A DNA stretch of 64,000 bases from Nicoliella spurrieriana (lineage in GTDB: Bacteria > Bacillota > Bacilli > Lactobacillales > Lactobacillaceae), in contig NZ_CP093361.1 of NCBI RefSeq assembly GCF_023380205.1, positions 806,001 through 870,000 of the forward strand, read 5' to 3'. Made by a program: the position numbers and the translations under genes. Below the pieces are notes generated by a model. It was not told where the DNA came from. It made no database searches and saw nothing but the letters and a program-made list of their open reading frames with translations. Shown piece by piece: positions 30,601-36,024 of the stretch (positions are counted from its first letter, which is position 1; every line of letters starts with the position of its first letter).

Positions 30601-33600
30601 TCCAAGTGGAACGGTCCTTCGATCAGGTGGCATCCGCTACGAACTCGGTAGTTGCAACGACTAGTGATGATCCAGCAATCGTTTCGCTCCACGTCGCATC
30701 CGCTAACCGCCGGATTGCGTCGATGGCGACGGCTGCCGTGGCTGCTGATTCGCGCGCATCCGCAATGACGCAAATTCATCAATTTGCCGATTCGTTGCAA
30801 AGTGCCGCTGATTTCCACGGGGCGCCACAGCAATCGTTTGCTGCAGTCGTTGCAAGCGTTGCTAGTCAGGCCAACGACCAACTATTGGAACACCGGTCAG
30901 CAGGCGCCACGATTGCAGATGTTGAACAACGGCTGCAGGCGGCCGCAGGTGACTTGGTAGTCCAAATTGCTGATCAAATGGTGACCGAGGCGCTTGACGT
31001 TGCCAATACGCAGGCGATTGAAATTGAGGACATTCACAGTCGTAACCGGACCATCTCCGAAATTGGTCGTCTGGTCAATTCCGCTCGTGAGTTAATTAAA
31101 CAACACGCGCACCGGCCGTTCTTTGCGTACCTAGATGCCCAAAATGCGGTTGAAGCGGTTGCTAAGGTCACTGGGCATGCGATTGATGCCGATTCGATTG
31201 CAAATGCAATCTTGTCGCTCAACCGGATTGCCGACCAAGTCGTAGCTAAGTTACAGTCATTGCTTAAGGCTACCGCCTTAACGCACTTGGATAACGAAGT
31301 CCATTCCGTTGCCAGTGCTGCCCGACAGGCAATTAAGGCCTCGACTGCCGACTTGGTCGCGGTGAACGTGAAGTTTGCGTCTGCTGAAAGCCAGGTCGCA
31401 TCGATTGCCAATAGCTATGTGGCGGCTTCTGCTAACTCCATCGTGGCCAGTGCGGACCAATCCGCCGCTACGCAAATTGAGCAGTTGAGTAACGCCGACG
31501 CTAGAAATACCGCTAGTCGCGATATTTTGATGCTAGTTGGTTCTGCCGGGGCCGCGATCGAAAGCGATGCTGCCCACTTCTCCTACGCCTCATTGGATGC
31601 CGATAATGCTTCGGCTGCCATTAGCAGTGTGACTGACAAGGCGATTGCAAATGATCCACGGGCATCGGCGAACGTAATGATTGCTACGCAAATTGCCTCG
31701 ACTGCCGATATGTTGAACGGGATGGGACTTGATGATCAGGCTGCATTTAGTGCGGCTGTGATGCCAATCAAGGCCTCCGCTACGGACCGCTTCGAACGTG
31801 CTAGTGGGGATGCGATTACGATTGCCCAGGCTGCTGACCAGTCGAACCTTGAGTTGACCAGCGTTGCCCAAACGTTCATTATGACCTCTGCGAAGGCAGT
31901 CGTTAGTTCGGCCGCTGATTCCGCAATCGCCCTTCTAGGTGAGATGTTTGCCGATTCAGTTGCCGTCGTTTATGGTTCCGTTGCCAGTGCAGTCGATGAA
32001 GCATTGACGAGACTGGATGGGGACCAAAGCGACTTTGCGACCGTTTCACTGGATGCCTACAATGCTAAGGATGACCTGGCGCGGATCGTTCGGGAAAACC
32101 AGAATAGTTACGCCCACTCCGCAATCGATTCGCAGGCCAGTCATGCAGCTTCCATGGCCGGGATTTTGAACGCCCGGTTGAGATCAGTTGCAATTAACGG
32201 CATTACCAGGCACGCCAACGCTGCGCACAGTACCGTTGACCTGCACTTTGGGCAAACGGCAGCAACATTATCGGATGTTGCCGCTACTTCTGCGACGATG
32301 GATAGTTTGATCAATGAATACGTCATCAAGGATCCGGTAACGTCCGCTAATTCAGTCGTGGCCAGCGCTGCGTCATCTGCGAATGCGAAGGCTGCGAACT
32401 TGAATGCAGAATACGTTACTGAAATTGACACTTCGGTCGCTAGCGCCGTTTCACAGGCCAACTCATTGATTGCGATGAATCCTGCTAATTCACTGTTAGA
32501 TTCACAATTAGCTAGTGATACCGCTAGTTCGATGAATAGTTTCGTGAACATGTACCAGGCAATGGCCGCAAACAAAATCACGACGAGTTACGCGGCTTCC
32601 GCCTATGCTGAAATTGACGTGATGGATACCAAGTTCAAGCTATTAGCCAATAGCGCGGTCGCAACCGAAGTGGATAACGTTAAACACGTGCTCTTGGACC
32701 ATGTCGATGAACCGGACGTAATCTTTGATAACGTTAGCAGCGCTGCTACCAACATGGATTCGTTGGTTGCCGAATACGGTGGCCAAAACAGCAGCGCCGT
32801 TGTCGATGCTAAGCAGTCGTTTGCAACGCGGATGTCTGACATGGCTGACGACGTTTATAGTCAAGCACAGGTCCTAAGTATCAATAATCGGGGCCAGATC
32901 AACCGTTTGAACAGCTCGGTCGCCAATTCAGCGAGCGTAAGCGTCAGCGGGGCAACGACCATCAGTGGCGTTGGCTCCGTCTTTACCAGCGCTAGTTCGT
33001 TGGTCGGCAGTGTGGTCGCAATCGCGGTCGGCTTTGCTCGTGAAACCGCTCGGGCTGAATTAGCCAATGCGGTTCACGACGCCGATAAATCACTGGGGAC
33101 CTTGGAACCAAACGACAAGCGCGGTGCCAATTCGGCGATTGATACGATCATGGCTGAAACGTACGGTCAACTAACGATTGCAAGCGACACGCCAACGGTT
33201 GTGGATAAGACCAAGCAGTCGATCGAAAAGATTCAAGCCGCCGTCAACGCCGCACTATCCAATAACCTGATGAACATTAAGGATAGCTATAAGGCCCAAA
33301 TTAACAGCGCTGCCCAAGCTGCTTACCAAGAAGAGACCGGCTTTAATGCGAAGGCCAATTCGTTTACGAACGAAACGATCAACCAGGCTGCCAGTGCCGC
33401 CAATGCGAATATTGACGGGACGAACAACTTGGCTGAGATTCAAAGGCTCACCAATGCTGGCATTAATTCGATCGATGAGGCCAACAGCGTTGCCGTAACG
33501 AACTTCAAGACCAGCGGGAGCTCGATGCTTGCGAGTGCTGCCAATTCGGCAACCGACCGGACGAACACGTTGGATTCTGATGAACGTGCAGCTGTAAATA

Positions 33601-34739
33601 GCATGATCGGTTCGTTAGTCAATGGTGCTAACTTCGGGTTAGATAGTGCAAGCAACGTTGCCGAAGCTTCAGCTGCCGTGGCATCTGGCACTGCAGCGAT
33701 TGGCTCGGCAGTTGAATCAACGATTGCAAGTGTAATTAGTAGTGCCATGGCAATGGCCAGTGATTTGAAGGCTGAGACCAAGCGTGACTCCATTCGGATG
33801 CAAATTAGCGCTGCGGCCGAAAAGGCGCGGACGTTTGCTACGAGCTTCGAGAGTGGAGCTGCGAGTGCGGTCGATAACTACATTGACCAAACCGCAAGTA
33901 GTGCGGCCCAATTGATTATTGATGCGGATAACGATGATGATGCAGAGCAAATTGCTAGTTCGGGGGCCGTGAACCTTCAAATGGCTGCGACTTACTCAGT
34001 TGCTGATTCATACGCTGCGTCAATGCAAAGGAGTGCCAATTCAGTGGCTGATTCACTCGCTGATTCTGCCGCTTCGTTCAGCCAAGCTACGGACCACGCG
34101 GACGTTACGAGTGCCATCACCGCTGCTACGAATGAGACTAAGGATAAGATCAATGGGAGCAGGGACACCAAGCGAATCAATAGCTTAGTGAACCTGTTGG
34201 TTAAGAATTTAAACAAGTTGATCGGTAATGATAACCACGATCAATTTGATATTGACCGGATCGATGCCAAGGCGAAGATTGACCAAACGGCCCACGCATT
34301 GCTTGCTAAACTGGGGCCGATGACACATGGGGTTAAGCAAAAGATCACTGCATCGATTCAAAGTGAGACTGAACAGTTGAACGCTCGCATTGATCAATCG
34401 ACCAGTGCAGAAAAAATTAACCGGGTCGTCGAAGGGGCGAAGAGTCGTTTTGAAGCCCAGATGGTAACGATTAACAACGCCGAGGTCAAGAATGCTAAGG
34501 CCGAGGCTAAACAAGTAATTAGTAGTAATTCACAAAATGCATTAGTGAAGTTATCTGGAATTGGGGAGGTCTTCTTGGAAACTGCGACCGAAACGATTAG
34601 TGAAGTGATTGAACGGGCATACCGGGATATTGATGCCGCTGAGACTTTTGATCGCGTGACCGAATTGACCAATCAGACCAGTGGTGAAATTAACCACATC
34701 GTATCTGAAGCGATTTCGATGAACCAAAAGATGCATTAA
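15657..34739 (+). CDS. giant Ala/Ser-rich helical-repeat protein, 6,360 aa
   Basis: One uninterrupted 19-kb frame. ATG 15657 follows GGAAGGTG; an upstream in-frame TTG at 15609 has no such site. The protein is almost wholly Ala, Ser, Asp, Val, Gln and Asn with very few Trp and only two Cys that I saw, and should be all-helical. Three motifs recur in fixed order at ~50-residue spacing: (F/Y)xSLDAdNAxxAI followed by AVAxDxxASA; ANFSSAIxSvA; and NSYVxxSA. The full unit is about 145-154 residues. From about residue 5,790 the modules change to ~65-residue units like DUF1542/GA-type bundles of Gram-positive giant surface proteins such as Ebh. No signal peptide, LPXTG or wall-binding repeat is visible; only one moderately hydrophobic segment occurs (about residues 5,768-5,792). 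Function unknown; structural, adhesive or intracellular scaffold roles are all open. Confidence 0.85.
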   Translation: MGSESNKIDAKAQSMQSDGPAAAHQADAVSSLTAKSELLVNSVAKKVVLEYARSAIAAAVDSASQRADQLAAPARSSASVALSQFADSAYTNAVNYANPSEAVAGVEAFTANVDHAIDTANFSSANDVVMHAANSLVNKTTVLGASAADDTKLTINSAFDQISTELSQQADNIAGADSLAQSGVDHLESLTSAAVLSFAKHEMEATYLQFKDELFQLSDAVAQDAIAEIHSVTDPTYAWVQSNAAAPASASAQVSTAITSMNSIFASYGNVLVSAGVAEYASNAYSAVAYLSGDQLLNANRMIDSAARVLLNNSIATSNIDAQSINQIYGLIPVASNAIKSITDEVNHSFADRQLSAATVSAAATTSSLTPAGKVHVDFSINSYVQQAQSEVAAVVNDPATLNATLSSATSTIASMATAAMVADPYASAAHQLQTTVASADEQLSRLSGVAQLNATSAVHVATTSASAALDANHFDAAQLTETVQTIGEQVDGIIDHYANSAAVDQLNGAYSAADSMVVQLGTKAERSAARTQIEAIRDSAAQVIAAQSDVDSVVASATDTLHSTAVQLIQSDPNRSAHYAVQMVLRSATDKGAYLDAISRDNAVSEVAMVATRASSAMVKNAGRASALANDVEQASLAADRIIDHYAVEDARSKTHSMASSAHQQMQFVSDVAFADQAASQVAAVQNSMNMTLFHNSDQLAVVSQAVVDAQANLTSIADYYVQTDAVAAAHAKLASLASTAAVTTADLDEANRGNANREVAHTLQSAQAALSATSGHHQVAEQAAASVTATLNHYTLAYTSVAVSSAASSANQHLAQVGIGDDQTAREIASFVQATDANIATDRDNFANVLLDVRNGIAQVNSYVDAAVKKNPHASAVNTVQSTAARLTAERSAANYDFANFSSAVAKTTSVNCKTISQINDTATIDQLMSVADTENMHHYQSNVAASATAALSAVAKSVRQKLIAVGVTIDDPLDELMAEYAEIINRDASDARFAAIDQQLGTLELQSLFDNTIKDHPQAAKRYELESMASAASSVAAEYLAESVELDRDLYRVVSSATQQVNASADEAGMASAVATASAAMDAVVNENVAASALQLIDSAADSANRRVANIKDTGKSIDAQSEIRFNAETGIKLVKADAQTPKLVNIDVRNTLMKLTSMTSAAVGDDTVAATLDQINSMVASARASVSFADSTADLRFASQVDQYVDQARSAVAGVEDRNNVAPHLAGLEVQLTTLTDQVKRDSVNAQMIDAKADAKRSLATLRGQDQLALNGELDAITDRVADAIDHDLNDPENLKTDIQNGLTAIAQLVADAIQKDPYATAHQLVQSAVATTTSTADALSGSVANNLRSEIASANSHYADQLPAADDASVSAVASGAVQALTMTTNNYVAAYAANVINVARERILNASRAYSGVSTNTLERRFSAILGMAMGVIQSDFNDLNLIHLDIQNIIAQLEAAFEEAVAADPNGQYQLAVTKLKQSATAAANVSDQLTAANLSSALNSVASAADGNSLAASAQMQSVVNAYHADRAVAAVSSAATAAQLRVLRLNDVSKISTSAAIDDLVSSANGEISADADYPRYTSLDAAEGIQAINARLASAVANDATAVTSSVAASATSVAFERMGSMTAAASLVATNQIKRVVDRAVTNQQPTETLVHQIDQVADRYLIDSAQARLNQTADAVNDQLDTNPDQEPIIKRIQTITKETMAKVRADVKMPAYLALDVTDGVAALNELVSEYQTDPLVSIKAEINSAAQDLTTMVPATGSVNSNVSSAAASVARTAIQNIANVADDSNAVAAFTQSAADQFDLLRQSYVAESATAVVQSAISSAQVSAAMIADESIAAQYHDQFSGIADSFNRQLQADARNASLTALDIENAVLEINQITDQAVASDSQASAATTYSTAVSGALSAAFRNTALMTTSQVDNYHSAMAKVLPDSEEVLNASQSAVADQVSAVQTAIASVANRYYGLWAVSAVDQAASDLLSGAANYNGSVASWAASQATNYQSSFNANLAKDSAATDLIILDAQNAVSAISATASKAAEQDSTAFANIEINAQISSANSVLSELTGHTDSTADMQMNSVAHQANASLNSVSNNLNTVMKIVSSTAVAIDTVANMTIASSAHSLVASAADSLMQRAGHLSRGTTQAELIDLVKQTALTIDDAIDSNASYLVSVSMAAEAGVESMGSAMLADLKQDRSASAQIAFESLASSAADQVGALDSFASANFSSAVGSISNRTTAYLADQLDKPKRVNSEIRYAGKTIQKLMRRAIAQSATDWVTSQAAGIREQLSTIADQPLRDRVDSQIAAQLAKAEVMITSDAFDYQLASLDADNHLSAINSLAASAFASDTAAVQSTAHQQALDSAYAKVGSLSGTRSVAFDSQIAALDASAADYAAQLDAVGNHFIMTSANAVLDATVASANHRLAVINDVNAQAEVLKDIEHRQSQASVAISADAHHSKFASLDANNAASAIDLMVNKAVANDSIASATVMIDQAASSVTAEMQAASIDQLLRFEKQVQMLTNNAEQALLGPFTDNDSLVSQAESQLVRLANNYMVSSAYSAVGSLASAASDWTSDLAVADSLNVKAYIDSALNSADSQISVHSAAPSLVADAVNNVANTVEHLASDAVNNSPMAAAKHSLAHLKSSAATIDQSLSGLDAQNFSSAINSVAQSAVERFTENGATINQQALQKAAHLMTNLSNLHAAQGAMDQLLRAAENAEHKIDYLADNEKRGLAFTDVANTIEKYRDLIEFDIDHLALINLDVINGKAKLAAIASAAVKDDVVARAIDRMDRHASSVTSQASGLDSLASANLSSAINDLTARAMTMIQSTDDHPDTLNSLSQSATAKMDSLLGSYVTAAAHEQLANVRARVDEQAALIVDVDRASSLSTELDALQSSAAAQVSHDANHAAFIDLDIANADSAMQRVARNAVNGDVSASAAAQVQGLLATATSRAQPLVGSAAANFSSAMKSMASRANRETSGVYDYQDLDSILAATSKEVSSTVITYLVDSAHERLSATVNVASTAVNVIDGQLRADANRLIASAANSATQMVTTDSHDDQLVSLDAKEASQTILDLADSAVASQPFASASSVIASTATVAMQRVGSLTSFAAANLSSTMNRLNTQARASLIANGADSKSAQRVQSSAIMAINEVANSYVASSASQLIASATDSASAIIARFDNQDAASTANDAIDSALATVANDFAKDRNQPDLMALDATNAINAIQSAALFITTTDEVASGNISISNAAESAYAVADEWGRTTQFDKQVRDIIADSTGRFASGEDVDIVVSEASDAIANVVSYLILAVANARLAALIANVGNNLKRLLNDKQYQAAQLRLLEFNEVAKHTIQKDVASSQLIQLDLTNIERDLTRLQAELVAVDGNAVALSAVADHASAATTNPYVHGSSDDYLNFVSAVNTVVRDFGAELDQATSAAAINQIDSLTQSYVTSQATNAIDATVASLDDQVRDLNNFVIQSSAYRVVHSIASQASVNVQSDYADFSAVSLDADNAISAATSVMDNAVTNDSVASGKRAARSIYSSAASFAVGLSWSDSVEFSMALASQSAATSYGPNANNSYLANSTARFVDQMTASYVASYANTALHNAASQALANLGPVNAQTKTNFTTVLHNVVGDLIDNVASDNADQELVDLDVQNGITMIDSLADSVVRADPGAAGQYIIASAANSATSGMALGAEMDEANFTSAINSVANQASISVNLVKKDLRLVNKAANSAARKMNHLATEYRNSLAQSTLYSTFDSAALVAESFANPAVQSQAANDVQSATEHFSSLLDADAANASYVDLDLANGTGEIDRLVASAASQDPAVRTHLYLDSIASDAAQRLVTFADDVQLNFTSAASRITNQTVGLVSYADDPTIVSAAMSSTATTFYRMANSAVVDSASATVSTIASDASRALQLFTDDNVRQQLRADILRVESAGLANINNDVADDDLLALDIRNVQRDASAAVSSAIDGDRHAAAIHHVQSVAASLSAANSIHDQVERTRMGLQLDSAAQSARADIVNAGSNTDLINVTVEATAASMGSIAQTFMVNDAQSQVAALTASANSALGWFSGDRRASLAANVDQLATVMNSQIDRYALDQNARQLMVQRGQASLSAYVDNVITNDHQAATSAAIGDLAASTVANVHHLSGTHQANFASEVAMTTSSANALNRQMVSDAKTATELQASTADAFDQVARKYVAESGYAALDAVASSANARFTQYGIDLDQVAEPVQSLLRDYNSMVDSDAGVEATVALDCHNASLEMNQMLAEFTAEDVTTNAKWSVQQGAASFATSLGVPSDASVAANYSSAVASVVHSANVALDEAAVDPDEVNQRVVSAYQALGSLTDQVVADSANAQLNSAYSSAAQLVSAVAADDTINAVFNSYANLITTDIANRRFASLDADNGAAALHQVVVNTINQDVQAAFRYRVASDAATISAASHLNRDDQVRFSSAIASVASAATVSSVANISQMNQVAVVTSQQMQSVADYYAGQSAVNAVSAAVSSATVRIAEFSDAAVNAVLQNVTKSVVSAISVDPQNQLATSLYAHDGVAAAESITASLIADHPLVSATERVNSMVDLATHDVLMSDSLADMNFLSAVAKQSLQASDAFVTAESDAQALDELTSQTSAAITSIANSYALASATSALHRANNSAMMIANQISDEQARSRADQGIVEQVSLASSVIANDVADKSRLNLDIANATANLDSVVTEAAAADPQTAFNNEVVSAFNAATSKAQSLTGSLAANYDSAINSASSAVRFENASVSSVDPSAVSSAAKRFQSITRDYITTSAEQVVSAHVAEVKARGHFKDDFMNELNFAFTKAQQTIALDAHDVELTTLDVHNAIDAIDRLYDSKMAKEPQTAFDHHFASQAASASEKIGKLDSHSAANFSSAANWIANENRKQIATFDNLAPAVKNAAKEMNRLANEYVRGSAANALRGMLDSANAQIELVHNYVQVERSFDQVASATNSVVATTSDDPAIVSLHVASANRRIASMATAAVAADSRASAMTQIHQFADSLQSAADFHGAPQQSFAAVVASVASQANDQLLEHRSAGATIADVEQRLQAAAGDLVVQIADQMVTEALDVANTQAIEIEDIHSRNRTISEIGRLVNSARELIKQHAHRPFFAYLDAQNAVEAVAKVTGHAIDADSIANAILSLNRIADQVVAKLQSLLKATALTHLDNEVHSVASAARQAIKASTADLVAVNVKFASAESQVASIANSYVAASANSIVASADQSAATQIEQLSNADARNTASRDILMLVGSAGAAIESDAAHFSYASLDADNASAAISSVTDKAIANDPRASANVMIATQIASTADMLNGMGLDDQAAFSAAVMPIKASATDRFERASGDAITIAQAADQSNLELTSVAQTFIMTSAKAVVSSAADSAIALLGEMFADSVAVVYGSVASAVDEALTRLDGDQSDFATVSLDAYNAKDDLARIVRENQNSYAHSAIDSQASHAASMAGILNARLRSVAINGITRHANAAHSTVDLHFGQTAATLSDVAATSATMDSLINEYVIKDPVTSANSVVASAASSANAKAANLNAEYVTEIDTSVASAVSQANSLIAMNPANSLLDSQLASDTASSMNSFVNMYQAMAANKITTSYAASAYAEIDVMDTKFKLLANSAVATEVDNVKHVLLDHVDEPDVIFDNVSSAATNMDSLVAEYGGQNSSAVVDAKQSFATRMSDMADDVYSQAQVLSINNRGQINRLNSSVANSASVSVSGATTISGVGSVFTSASSLVGSVVAIAVGFARETARAELANAVHDADKSLGTLEPNDKRGANSAIDTIMAETYGQLTIASDTPTVVDKTKQSIEKIQAAVNAALSNNLMNIKDSYKAQINSAAQAAYQEETGFNAKANSFTNETINQAASAANANIDGTNNLAEIQRLTNAGINSIDEANSVAVTNFKTSGSSMLASAANSATDRTNTLDSDERAAVNSMIGSLVNGANFGLDSASNVAEASAAVASGTAAIGSAVESTIASVISSAMAMASDLKAETKRDSIRMQISAAAEKARTFATSFESGAASAVDNYIDQTASSAAQLIIDADNDDDAEQIASSGAVNLQMAATYSVADSYAASMQRSANSVADSLADSAASFSQATDHADVTSAITAATNETKDKINGSRDTKRINSLVNLLVKNLNKLIGNDNHDQFDIDRIDAKAKIDQTAHALLAKLGPMTHGVKQKITASIQSETEQLNARIDQSTSAEKINRVVEGAKSRFEAQMVTINNAEVKNAKAEAKQVISSNSQNALVKLSGIGEVFLETATETISEVIERAYRDIDAAETFDRVTELTNQTSGEINHIVSEAISMNQKMH
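18200..32150 (+). repeat. degenerate ~450-bp tandem coding repeats inside the giant gene
   Basis: Using the LDAxNA-type motif as a ruler, successive copies fall near 20,413, 20,825, 21,288, 21,745, 22,205, 22,670, 23,065, 23,510, 23,965, 24,425, 24,880, 25,341, 25,783, 26,218, 26,654, 27,112, 27,570, 28,030, 28,480, 28,920, 29,355, 29,813, 30,246, 30,684, 31,129, 31,590 and 32,047. Spacing is mostly 433-465 bp. Copies are recognisable mainly in protein; DNA identity is low, so the array is old. Weaker copies extend upstream to about 16,400. Confidence 0.8.
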
Positions 34740-34758
34740 TTAAGCTTCAATTTGAATC

Positions 34759-34792
34759 ACAAAAAACGGGAATTCAGTTCCCGTTTTTTTGT
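34759..34792 (+). terminator. terminator of the giant gene
   Basis: AAAAAACGGGAA-ttcag-TTCCCGTTTTTTT, a long stem with a T run, 20 nt after the stop codon. Confidence 0.9.
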
Positions 34793-34835
34793 GTGTTATA
34801 CTAATAGTGATTAATTCGATTAAGGAGCGGTTTTT

Positions 34836-35744
34836 TTGCAAGTCAAACGAGAGGGAATCGGTGCGATCCTGGCAATCATTGGTGCGGTGTGCTGGGGGAT
34901 TCAAGGCCCCATTTCCCAATTCTTATTTCAAGACGATAGCTACTCACCGGAGTGGCTAATGGGGGTCAAAATGACCATCGCCGGCGTCTTGATTTTATTA
35001 TTTACGACCGGCGTAAAGCACCAACCACTGTTGAAGGTCTGGCAGACGCCAAGGGATGCATGCTTATTGTTAGTGTATTCATTGTTCGGCCTGGCTGCCG
35101 TGCAGTACTTCTACCTAGTGACGGTCAGTGCCAGTAACGCCGGGACGGCTACGATCTTACAAAGCCTCGGGACGATCATCATCGTGATTTTAACGGCAAT
35201 GATTTACCACCACCTCCCATCACGTAATGAGGGGGTTGCGATCGGGTTGGCCCTAATTGGGACCTGGTTATTGGTGACGCGGGGGAATTTGTTCCACCTT
35301 GCAATTAGTGGGGAAGCCTTAACGTTAGGCCTATTATTGGCGCTAGCGGGGGCGTTGCAGACGATGCTACCGGTCAGCCTATTAAAACGCCATGACGTTA
35401 TGATCGTCGTGGGCTGGGGGATGGTCATCGGAGGCGGGTTATTCTCGATCATCCACCCGTTTTGGGTCGATCCACCCCACTTTACCGTTGGCGGGGTGAT
35501 TGGGGTCGCCTCAATTGTCATTTTAGGCACGATGGTGTCATTCGTGTGTTTTACGACGAGTTTGAAGTACGTTTCGCCGACGGTGGCGGGGATGTTAGAT
35601 ACCTTTGAGCCGCTATCAGCAACGTTAGGGTCGGTCGCCTTTTTGAACACCAGTTTTAACTTCGCAGAGATTTGCGGTGGGGTGTTAATTCTAAGTACCG
35701 TCTTTGTGTTAGCACTGCCGACCCTCAAGCCAAATCTAAAATAA
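34836..35744 (+). CDS. DMT-superfamily (EamA) transporter
   Basis: A 302-residue membrane protein with about ten hydrophobic segments in two homologous halves, the EamA layout. An N-terminal CWGIQGPISQFL loop and a central GGGLFSI region are typical. It starts at TTG 34836, 9-10 nt after AAGGAG; no ATG is close enough to keep the first membrane span. Substrate unknown; family members export amino acids or metabolites. Two related genes lie 2-4 kb downstream around an APC permease. Confidence 0.85.
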   Translation: MQVKREGIGAILAIIGAVCWGIQGPISQFLFQDDSYSPEWLMGVKMTIAGVLILLFTTGVKHQPLLKVWQTPRDACLLLVYSLFGLAAVQYFYLVTVSASNAGTATILQSLGTIIIVILTAMIYHHLPSRNEGVAIGLALIGTWLLVTRGNLFHLAISGEALTLGLLLALAGALQTMLPVSLLKRHDVMIVVGWGMVIGGGLFSIIHPFWVDPPHFTVGGVIGVASIVILGTMVSFVCFTTSLKYVSPTVAGMLDTFEPLSATLGSVAFLNTSFNFAEICGGVLILSTVFVLALPTLKPNLK

Positions 35745-35758
35745 TTGTAATGAAACAA

Positions 35759-35787
35759 TTGTAATTAGATAATAAATAGGTTAAAAT
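35759..35787 (+). promoter_or_regulatory. promoter of the APC permease leader
   Basis: TTGTAA (35759-35764), 17 nt, TAAAAT (35782-35787); predicted start near 35794. Confidence 0.45.
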
Positions 35788-35793
35788 AGGATT

Positions 35794-35993
35794 AATTAAT
35801 TTCGAATCGGGAGTTTGTGACATGGATGGAACGGGTTTAAATGCAATGCCATTTGATTAATGCATCCACTCGCTCAGCGCTACCATTTTGCTGGTCCGGG
35901 TGGGGTTGCTTTTCATGCGCAATCTTCAACCACTGGGAATCTGAAGTATTTCTAGGTGGAAAAGAGCCATACTAGAATTGTATGGCTCTTTTT
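35794..35993 (+). promoter_or_regulatory. ~200-nt leader with mini-ORF and terminator before the APC permease
   Basis: A GGGAG ribosome site precedes ATG 35822 and a 12-codon frame (MDGTGLNAMPFD). A GC-richer folded stretch follows (35863-35930), then a terminator (AAAGAGCCATAC with GTATGGCTCTTT, 35960-35993) just before the permease. This is the layout of an attenuated or riboswitch-controlled gene, or of a separate small RNA. No known riboswitch consensus was recognised. Confidence 0.45.
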
Positions 35994-36024
35994 GTTTTCG
36001 GAAGATAGTTAAGGAGGAATACCA

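Noticed and set aside
16400-32150. CRISPR array or recent tandem duplication
   Set aside because: Unit length is about 450 bp, the units are coding and divergent at DNA level; there are no short identical repeats with unique spacers.
15632-34672. Many open frames on the strand opposite the giant gene (for example 23447-23854, 26448-26843 and 32141-32581)
   Set aside because: They are shadows caused by the Ala/Ser/Asp codon bias of the giant gene; they lack ribosome sites and change with its repeats.
35204-35758. Open frame of 184 codons on the minus strand
   Set aside because: It lies fully opposite an EamA transporter, has no ribosome site and gives low-complexity text.
35794-35993. Small minus-strand gene (text such as SDSQWLKIAHEKQ)
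   Set aside because: No start codon or ribosome site, and a terminator hairpin lies directly upstream on that strand.
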